Below are positions 7,383 through 12,865 of a stretch of 12,865 nucleotides of DNA, one piece after another; positions within the stretch are counted from its first letter, which is position 1; every line of letters begins with the position of its first letter. The stretch spans positions 38,204-51,068 of the forward strand of contig DHGV01000088.1 of NCBI GenBank assembly GCA_002402945.1. The letters run 5' to 3'. The translations under genes were made by a program, and so were the position numbers. The notes under the pieces were generated by a model. It saw only the letters and a list, made by a program, of their open reading frames with translations, made no database searches and was not told the origin of the DNA. Source of the DNA: Pelotomaculum sp. UBA4789. GTDB taxonomy: Bacteria; Bacillota; Desulfotomaculia; Desulfotomaculales; Pelotomaculaceae.

Positions 7383-8241
7383 CTTTTCTGTAGTTTTTAC
7401 TGTAAAAAAAGCAAATCCGAACGGTGACCCTTTGAACGGCAATCGCCCCCGTGTCGATTACGAGGGCTTAGGAGAAGTATCAGATGTCTGTCTGAAACGG
7501 AAATTACGTAATCGCCTGCAGGACATGGGTGAGGACATTTTTGTCCAGACGGATTCTAATCGAAAAGAAGGGGATACCTTTAGGAGTCTCAAAGATCGCT
7601 TTGACAATAATGCCGAAATAAAAAAAGCACTTGGTGTTCGCGATAAGCAAGTTAACATAGCCTGCCGAACATGGTATGATGTCCGTGCGTTCGGGCAAGT
7701 TTTTGCTTTCAAAAAAGATAAAAAGAGCGAAGATAACGAAGGTGGCGACTCCGTTTCCATTGGCGTACGTGGCCCGGTGTCAATCCAGAGTGCTGTTAGC
7801 GTGGCTCCGGTTGATATCTATTCGCAGCAAATTACAAAGAGCGTCAATCTTGAAACTGATAAAAAAGACCCGGATAAAAAGGGCTCCGATACCATGGGGA
7901 TGAAGCACCGCGTGGAAAATGGTGTATATGTCACATATGGAAGCATTAATTGTCAGCTTGCCGAAAAAACCGGTTTTAGTGATAAAGATGCGGATAAACT
8001 GCTTGCTGCACTAAAATCATTATTTGTGAACGATGAGTCTTCTGCGCGTCCGTCTGGCAGTATGAAAGTGGAAAGTGTTGTATGGTGGAAACATAATTGC
8101 AAGAATGGACAATATGCCTCAGCAGATGTCCATGAGAGTATCGTAATTCAAGTAGATCAAAACAGCAAAAAGCCTGTCGTGGTAATCAAAACATCTCTGG
8201 ATGGTTTGAAGCCCGTCATCTATATTGGCGAAAACAAATAG
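7360..8241 (+). CDS. cas7c: Cas7c (Csd2), Cascade backbone subunit
   Basis: Cas7c is a RAMP protein that polymerises along the crRNA spacer to form the Cascade backbone. The 293-aa product has the standard Csd2 features: the N-terminal strand [17 protein letters not shown] (residues 9-24), then GNRPRVDYEGLGEVSDVCLKRKLRN (27-51 region), TWYDVRAFGQVFAF (104-117), SIGVRGPVSIQSAVSVAP (133-150), and MGMKHRVENGVYVTYG (179-194), which carries the segment common to this family. AGGAGGGG (7346-7353) lies 6 nt before the ATG. The gene begins inside the 3' end of cas8c (23-nt overlap), so its translation is likely coupled; a strong Shine-Dalgarno fits the need for many copies per complex. No defects seen. 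Confidence 0.96.
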   Translation: MSLTNKIDFSVVFTVKKANPNGDPLNGNRPRVDYEGLGEVSDVCLKRKLRNRLQDMGEDIFVQTDSNRKEGDTFRSLKDRFDNNAEIKKALGVRDKQVNIACRTWYDVRAFGQVFAFKKDKKSEDNEGGDSVSIGVRGPVSIQSAVSVAPVDIYSQQITKSVNLETDKKDPDKKGSDTMGMKHRVENGVYVTYGSINCQLAEKTGFSDKDADKLLAALKSLFVNDESSARPSGSMKVESVVWWKHNCKNGQYASADVHESIVIQVDQNSKKPVVVIKTSLDGLKPVIYIGENK

Positions 8242-8292
8242 CCGCCTATCGCTTGTTGATATTTTTCGCTTCTATTCACGAGGTAGATGATA

Positions 8293-8985
8293 ATGACTAC
8301 TTATATTGAAGACGATCTCTTATTGCTTTCCGGCATCCAGCATATGGCTTTTTGTGAGCGACAGTGGGCTCTCATCCACCTGGAACAAATTTGGGATGAA
8401 AATGTCCGCACCGTGGAAGGCAAACACCTGCATAACCGTGCGGATGATCCGTTCACGGATGAAAGCAGAAAAACGCTGCGGGTTGTCAGGAGTATGCCGG
8501 TCATTTCTCAATACCTTGGCCTGCGGGGCGTGGTGGACGTTGTCGAATTCCACCATAATGATGAAGAAAGACAAGGTGAAACATGCCGCCTGAAAGGGCG
8601 CAAAGGCTGGTGGAAACCGGCGCCGATCGAATACAAGCGCGGACGCCCGAAGCGGGACGACCGGGACGCGGTCCAGCTTTGCGCTCAGGCCATAGCGCTG
8701 GAAGAAATGCTCGGAGTATCAATCCCATCCGGTTTCCTCTATTATGGCCAGACCAAACACCGGCAGCAGATTGACTTGAATTTACCGCTCAGGCAGCATA
8801 CTATGGAGCTTGCCGGAAAGATGCACCGACTGGCGCGGGAAGGTAAAACTCCTAAAGCGCCAAAGGGCAGGCATTGTTCATTGTGCTCACTTAAAGAACA
8901 TTGTCAGCCGTACCTGATGCTGCATCACCGCCCGGTAAAGAAATACCTGGAACGCATGTGCCGTATTGAAGGAGAGGAATTATGA
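8293..8985 (+). CDS. cas4: Cas4, PAM-selecting nuclease of the adaptation complex
   Basis: Cas4 is a RecB-family Fe-S nuclease that with Cas1-Cas2 trims prespacers next to the PAM and sets their orientation. From the ATG at 8293 the protein is 230 aa. Visible motifs are GIQHMAFCERQWALIH with the first cluster cysteine (Cys21), a histidine in GKHLH (45-47), Asp82 in GVVDVVEF, the catalytic E-x-K as IEYKRG (Glu113, Lys115), QLCAQ (128-132), and the C-terminal cysteines Cys195, Cys198 and Cys204. An earlier ATG at 8287 is only 2 nt from GAGGT (8280-8284); the ATG at 8293 is 8 nt away and gives the usual N-terminus. There are 51 nt between the cas7c stop and this start, the largest gap in the operon. 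The gene is clearly GC-richer than cas3-cas8c (parts of it 60-70% by hand count). Confidence 0.96.
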   Translation: MTTYIEDDLLLLSGIQHMAFCERQWALIHLEQIWDENVRTVEGKHLHNRADDPFTDESRKTLRVVRSMPVISQYLGLRGVVDVVEFHHNDEERQGETCRLKGRKGWWKPAPIEYKRGRPKRDDRDAVQLCAQAIALEEMLGVSIPSGFLYYGQTKHRQQIDLNLPLRQHTMELAGKMHRLAREGKTPKAPKGRHCSLCSLKEHCQPYLMLHHRPVKKYLERMCRIEGEEL

Positions 8986-10010
8986 GGAAACTTCTCAATA
9001 CTCTCTATATAACAACACCGGATTCTTTTCTGGCGTGTGAAGGAGAAAATGTATTAATTAAAAATGATGGCGAAGTCCGGTTCCGTATGCCGGTACACAA
9101 CCTGGAAGGCATCGTCTGCTTCGGTTTTGCCGGCGCAAGTCCCAAGCTGATGCAGTTGTGCTGTGAACGCGGTGTGGCTCTCTCCTTTTTATCATCTTAT
9201 GGAAAGTTTTTAGGACGTGTAACTGGCAGAATATCCGGCAATGTATTACTAAGGCGCACCCAGTATCGCTGGTCGGATGATTTGGAGGCGTCAAACCGTT
9301 TATCAAGGCGCTTTATCTCAGCTAAAATAATAAACAGCCGAGCTGTTTTGCACCGCGCACTGCGGGATCATTCCGAGATCTCCGACAACAAAATCAATAA
9401 CTCCCTCAACGTTTTAGCGAGAATGCCGGAGCGTTTAGAAAGGGCTGCAGATGGTGATGCAATAAGAGGTATTGAAGGTGAAGCAGCAAATCACTATTTC
9501 TCCAACTTCAATAAGTTGCTCTTGGTTCAAAAAGACGATTTCCGCATAAACAATAGAAATCGCAGGCCGCCTACCGACAGCATGAATGCGCTGTTGTCAT
9601 TTCTTTACACATTGCTCGCTCACGAAGTAACGGCCGCTCTGGAAAGTGTCGGGTTGGATCCTCAGGTGGGGTTCTTCCACAGGGATCGTCCCGGTCGCCC
9701 GAGTCTTGCTCTTGATCTCATGGAGGAGATGCGGCCGCATTTCGCGGACCGTCTGGCGGTGACACTCGTTAACCGCAATCAGATCAAATCAGCCGGTTTC
9801 AATATCAAAGAAAACGGCGCTGTATTAATGGATGACAATACCCGCAAAGAAGTTTTAACCGCCTGGCAAAAAAGAAAACAAGAGGAAATAACCCACCCTT
9901 ATTTGGAAGAAAAGATCCCATTAGGACTTGTCCCGTATGTGCAGTCTCTTTTGTTGGCAAGACACATAAGGGGAGACATTGAAGATTACCCACCGTTTTT
10001 CTGGAAGTGA
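8982..10010 (+). CDS. cas1: Cas1, CRISPR integrase
   Basis: Cas1 catalyses insertion of prespacers at the leader-repeat junction as a complex with Cas2. The 342-aa protein shows the full active-site pattern: RGIEGEAANHYF with Glu165, GFFHRDRPGRPSLALDLMEEMRP with His233 and Asp245. The N-terminal beta domain begins MRKLLNTLYITTPDS, normal for type I-C. Its ATG overlaps the cas4 stop (ATGA), so the two are coupled, consistent with the physical Cas4-Cas1 complex in this subtype. GGAG lies just upstream. cas2 starts 10 nt after the stop. Composition is like cas4, GC-richer than the effector genes. No defects seen. Confidence 0.97.
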   Translation: MRKLLNTLYITTPDSFLACEGENVLIKNDGEVRFRMPVHNLEGIVCFGFAGASPKLMQLCCERGVALSFLSSYGKFLGRVTGRISGNVLLRRTQYRWSDDLEASNRLSRRFISAKIINSRAVLHRALRDHSEISDNKINNSLNVLARMPERLERAADGDAIRGIEGEAANHYFSNFNKLLLVQKDDFRINNRNRRPPTDSMNALLSFLYTLLAHEVTAALESVGLDPQVGFFHRDRPGRPSLALDLMEEMRPHFADRLAVTLVNRNQIKSAGFNIKENGAVLMDDNTRKEVLTAWQKRKQEEITHPYLEEKIPLGLVPYVQSLLLARHIRGDIEDYPPFFWK

Positions 10011-10020
10011 GGTTTTTAAT

Positions 10021-10311
10021 ATGATGGTCCTCATAACCTATGATGTTAACGTCACATCCGTCACCGGTAAAAGCCGCCTGAGAAAAGTGGCTAAACAGTG
10101 TGTTAACCATGGTCAGCGTGTTCAGAACTCAGTATTTGAATGCCTGATTGATCCAACTCAGTTTGCAGAATTAAGGCATCGTCTGGAAAATATTATAGAT
10201 CATGAAAAAGACAGCCTGCGTTATTATTACCTGGGCAGCAATTGGAAAAACCGTGTTGAACATGTCGGAGTCAAAGCTGGATATGATCCTGAGGGGGTGA
10301 TCATGGTCTGA
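10021..10311 (+). CDS. cas2: Cas2, structural partner of the Cas1 integrase
   Basis: A 96-aa protein, the standard Cas2 length, with N-terminal strand MMVLITYDVN carrying the conserved Asp8, then the segments RLRKVAKQCVNHGQRVQNSVFE and DSLRYYYLG, and the C-terminal end HVGVKAGYDPEGVIMV typical of type I-C. Cas2 dimers bridge two Cas1 dimers and act as the ruler for prespacer length. The frame is open further upstream inside cas1, but GAGG (10009-10012) lies 8 nt before the ATG at 10021, which gives the family N-terminus. It is the last gene of the operon; the leader follows at once. Confidence 0.97.
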   Translation: MMVLITYDVNVTSVTGKSRLRKVAKQCVNHGQRVQNSVFECLIDPTQFAELRHRLENIIDHEKDSLRYYYLGSNWKNRVEHVGVKAGYDPEGVIMV

Positions 10312-10476
10312 TGCGAACCCCAAGTGAACATGATTTCTCTATGTGAATCGCACGCCCCTAAAATAGCAGCTTAAAGAGAAATTTTTAATGTTTTTGTGTT
10401 TTTTAAATGCTCATACTTATATGTTCGCAAAATCATATGTTTTAGCACATGATTTTATTGTGTTTAGAAATAGACT
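10312..10476 (+). promoter_or_regulatory. CRISPR leader
   Basis: The 165 bp between the cas2 stop and the first repeat. The first 45 bp are moderately GC-rich and contain the broken palindrome TGCGA (10312-10316) ... TCGCA (10348-10352), a pattern I recall from other type I-C leaders at this place after cas2. The rest is AT-rich with T-runs. Promoter candidates for the array are only weak: TTGTGT (10394-10399) with TATATG 18 nt on, and TTAGCA (10442-10447) with TAGAAA (10465-10470) at 17 nt. The position and the repeat orientation (GGATTGAAAC at the 3' end) say that new spacers enter at 10477 and that the array is transcribed on the plus strand. Confidence 0.8.
10429..10456. repeat. 11-bp imperfect inverted repeat in the leader
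   Basis: AAAATCATATG (10429-10439) and CACATGATTTT (10446-10456) are inverted copies with one mismatch in 11 and a 6-nt centre. The right arm ends 20 bp before the first repeat. This is where leader-anchoring or integration-factor sites lie in other systems, or it could be the operator of a repressor of array transcription. As RNA it would form a weak hairpin. Confidence 0.55.
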
Positions 10477-10508
10477 GTCGCGCCCCATGCGGGCGCGTGG
10501 ATTGAAAC
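10477..10508 (+). repeat. First (leader-proximal) CRISPR repeat unit
   Basis: This is the copy at the leader junction, where Cas1-Cas2 inserts new spacers and which is duplicated at each acquisition. Bases 3-9 (CGCGCCC) pair with 15-21 (GGGCGCG). It has the same sequence as the others, so leader-end acquisition has not introduced variants. Confidence 0.95.
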
Positions 10509-10839
10509 TTATAAACTCAACCGCCTGGCCTATCACTTCCAGTCGCGCCCCATGCGGGCGCGTGGATTGAAACGGCAACTGTTGCAACGTGCGAAGCGTT
10601 CCACGTCGCGCCCCATGCGGGCGCGTGGATTGAAACTATGTTGAGTTCGCTACGTTGGACACACAAGCAAGTCGCGCCCCATGCGGGCGCGTGGATTGAA
10701 ACAGAAGTCATTATCCGCAGTTAGAGAAAGCTTGCGTCGCGCCCCATGCGGGCGCGTGGATTGAAACATATTTACATCCAGGGCGTAAGCGCCAGCGATC
10801 AGGTCGCGCCCCATGCGGGCGCGTGGATTGAAACACTGG

Positions 10840-10868
10840 TTGACAATTATCAACGGTTATAATATAAG
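10840..10868 (+). promoter_or_regulatory. Promoter-like sequence inside spacer 6
   Basis: Spacer 6 (10835-10867) contains a perfect -35 TTGACA (10840-10845), then exactly 17 nt, then TATAAG (10863-10868), five of six of the -10 consensus, whose last G is the first base of repeat 7. Transcription would start near 10875 in repeat 7 and run along the array in the sense direction. It came in with the spacer and is likely a piece of an invader's promoter; activity here is an inference. Confidence 0.5.
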
Positions 10869-12865
10869 TCGCGCCCCATGCGGGCGCGTGGATTGAAACA
10901 GAGCCTGAAATGGACTTCGAGACCAAAAAGGAGTCGCGCCCCATGCGGGCGCGTGGATTGAAACATTGTAATACGCCCAACCATCAGGCGCACCATCGTC
11001 GCGCCCCATGCGGGCGCGTGGATTGAAACAAATGAGCTCTTAATCAAGCCCTTGGTAAACTGGGTCGCGCCCCATGCGGGCGCGTGGATTGAAACATCTG
11101 AGAACGTGAATAAGGTCGATGTGGCGTTTAGTCGCGCCCCATGCGGGCGCGTGGATTGAAACCGCTTCCTGCTGCTCTTGCTCCCGCCCTTGTAGGTCGC
11201 GCCCCATGCGGGCGCGTGGATTGAAACCCAAGACAACGGAGAAACCTTTAGAGAGTTAGGTCGCGCCCCATGCGGGCGCGTGGATTGAAACAAGGAGTAT
11301 GCCTCTCATTACCACACAATATTGGTCGCGCCCCATGCGGGCGCGTGGATTGAAACGAGAGGTGTGGTGATAACGTATGAGCTGGTCAGAGTCGCGCCCC
11401 ATGCGGGCGCGTGGATTGAAACAATATCAAATGATTATCAGATGAAACGGGCTGGTCGCGCCCCATGCGGGCGCGTGGATTGAAACAGCCGTTGGGGATG
11501 GAAGTTGACCCAAGGAGGCCGTCGCGCCCCATGCGGGCGCGTGGATTGAAACAGATTGAATTCTGGAGTTATGTGCAGTCCGGCAGTCGCGCCCCATGCG
11601 GGCGCGTGGATTGAAACCCAAATATACGGAATTTCAAGCAACAATCCCCCGTGTCGCGCCCCATGCGGGCGCGTGGATTGAAACGAAAACCAGGACGACT
11701 ACACCGCGGTGGATTTTTGTCGCGCCCCATGCGGGCGCGTGGATTGAAACAGCCAATTTGGCAAGAACATATATACATCTGACGTCGCGCCCCATGCGGG
11801 CGCGTGGATTGAAACTTTCAATCGGCGCGGTGCTCCTAGGAGTCAATACGTCGCGCCCCATGCGGGCGCGTGGATTGAAACTCCAATGCAACGGATCGTT
11901 TACCCTGTCCTGGGTCGCGCCCCATGCGGGCGCGTGGATTGAAACTGCAGGCGCAGGATGTCGCCCTCGACCTCGGCCGTCGCGCCCCATGCGGGCGCGT
12001 GGATTGAAACTGCGACGGCACGCCGTTAATGAAATAATCTGTGGGTCGCGCCCCATGCGGGCGCGTGGATTGAAACTTGTTATCCCCCGGGATGGATGGC
12101 CTAACGGCTTGTCGCGCCCCATGCGGGCGCGTGGATTGAAACCCGCTGTGCAGTAGATTAAAAACCGGGGGTGATTAAGTCGCGCCCCATGCGGGCGCGT
12201 GGATTGAAACCTGCTGGCTGAATCCGGAGGCCGCGCCGAGCTCTTGTCGCGCCCCATGCGGGCGCGTGGATTGAAACCGGCTTATCTTTGCGGATGGCCT
12301 CCCGCACCATGGTCGCGCCCCATGCGGGCGCGTGGATTGAAACCAAAGTGCCCGTATCAGTTTTTGGGTTTTATCTCGTCGCGCCCCATGCGGGCGCGTG
12401 GATTGAAACAACCTTAGGCTATAGGCTTGTACTATCCCCCATGCGTCGCGCCCCATGCGGGCGCGTGGATTGAAACATCATCATCCTGCGATTTAAACCT
12501 ACTTGCCACAGTCGCGCCCCATGCGGGCGCGTGGATTGAAACGGAATGTGGACTTATATAATAATGGATGCCTGCGTCGCGCCCCATGCGGGCGCGTGGA
12601 TTGAAACAAAGGTCTTCCTCCCGCCATCTCTATCATCTCCGTCGCGCCCCATGCGGGCGCGTGGATTGAAACAATATAACATCAATATCATCAATATAGT
12701 CAATGGTCGCGCCCCATGCGGGCGCGTGGATTGAAACTTTTCAACTTAACCAGATAATCAGTGAGCTTCCGTCGCGCCCCATGCGGGCGCGTGGATTGAA
12801 ACATATCCCTGGGATCAGCTTTGACGGCGTCGTGGGTCGCGCCCCATGCGGGCGCGTGGATTGAA

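Larger units (their letters stand above)
10477..12865 (+). CRISPR. Type I-C CRISPR array, 37 repeats visible (last one cut), 36 spacers
   Basis: A 32-nt repeat, GTCGCGCCCC at the 5' end and GTGGATTGAAAC at the 3' end, recurs with starts at 10477, 10542, 10605, 10671, 10736, 10803 and so on up to 12836. By reading, all copies are identical; the last is cut after 30 nt by the window edge, so the array continues. Spacers number 36 and are 31-36 nt long (mostly 33-34); I saw no duplicate. The repeat folds into a 7-bp stem (repeat bases 3-9 with 15-21, loop CATGC). Cas5c cleavage after base 21 leaves the 11-nt handle TGGATTGAAAC. Open frames across the array rich in 'APHAGAWIE' or 'RPHGAR' are translations of the repeat and not genes. 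Spacer targets cannot be told without a search. Confidence 0.99.

Noticed and set aside
9979..10020. Extension of cas2 upstream into cas1
   Set aside because: It would add residues absent from Cas2, whose N-terminal strand starts at the ATG at 10021, 8 nt after GAGG.
12410..12444. Spacer 30 ends in CCCCATGC, the same eight bases as inside the repeat
   Set aside because: Eight bases in one of 36 spacers is within chance. The full repeat hairpin next to it is unchanged, so misfolding is unlikely to matter.
10517..12734. Many open frames across the array with repeated 'SIHAPAWGAT', 'QSTRPHGAR' or 'APHAGAWIE' segments
   Set aside because: These are conceptual translations of the CRISPR repeat, whose 32 nt plus 33-34-nt spacers stay open in several frames. 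They are not proteins.

Overview
The window looks like a chromosomal segment of a Firmicute, most likely a Clostridia/Peptococcaceae-type bacterium. This is an inference from three things: the argC-argJ order, strong AGGAGG-type ribosome binding sites with several TTG starts, and a Bacillus/Clostridia-style ARG-box operator. I cannot name a species. The left end is fairly GC-rich. The CRISPR effector genes are visibly more AT-rich, which suggests the locus was acquired.

Layout. Positions 1-1133 (minus strand) hold the start of argJ and a complete argC, preceded by a near-consensus sigma-A promoter that is overlapped by two tandem ARG boxes (1160-1197). Positions 1329-1975 (minus strand) hold a two-gene module that looks like a type II toxin-antitoxin pair: a Phd/YefM-like antitoxin followed by a HicA-like toxin. 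Between this module and the cas genes lies an AT-rich control region (1976-2325) with two short palindromes on the antitoxin side. Positions 2326-10311 (plus strand) carry a complete type I-C (Dvulg) CRISPR-Cas operon in canonical order: cas3, cas5c, cas8c, cas7c, cas4, cas1, cas2. A separately translated small subunit, Cas11c, is very likely made from an internal start in cas8c. A leader of about 165 bp (10312-10476) follows. The array then runs from 10477 to the window edge with 36 full 32-nt repeats, a 37th cut off by the window end, and 36 spacers of 31-36 nt.

How the genes work together. Cas4, Cas1 and Cas2 select, trim and insert new spacers at the leader end. The array is transcribed on the plus strand. 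Cas5c, which keeps its catalytic triad here, cuts each repeat at the 3' base of its hairpin and leaves an 11-nt 5' handle. Cas5c, Cas7c, Cas8c and Cas11c form Cascade around the crRNA, and Cas3 (HD nuclease plus helicase) degrades the bound target. Every gene has its key motifs and no frameshift is visible. All repeats read as identical, so the locus looks intact and recently active.

The core system is a known type, not a new one. The parts most worth a second look are the toxin-antitoxin pair divergent from cas3, the Cas11c internal start, an almost perfect promoter inside spacer 6, an 11-bp inverted repeat in the leader, and the change in base composition between effector and adaptation genes.
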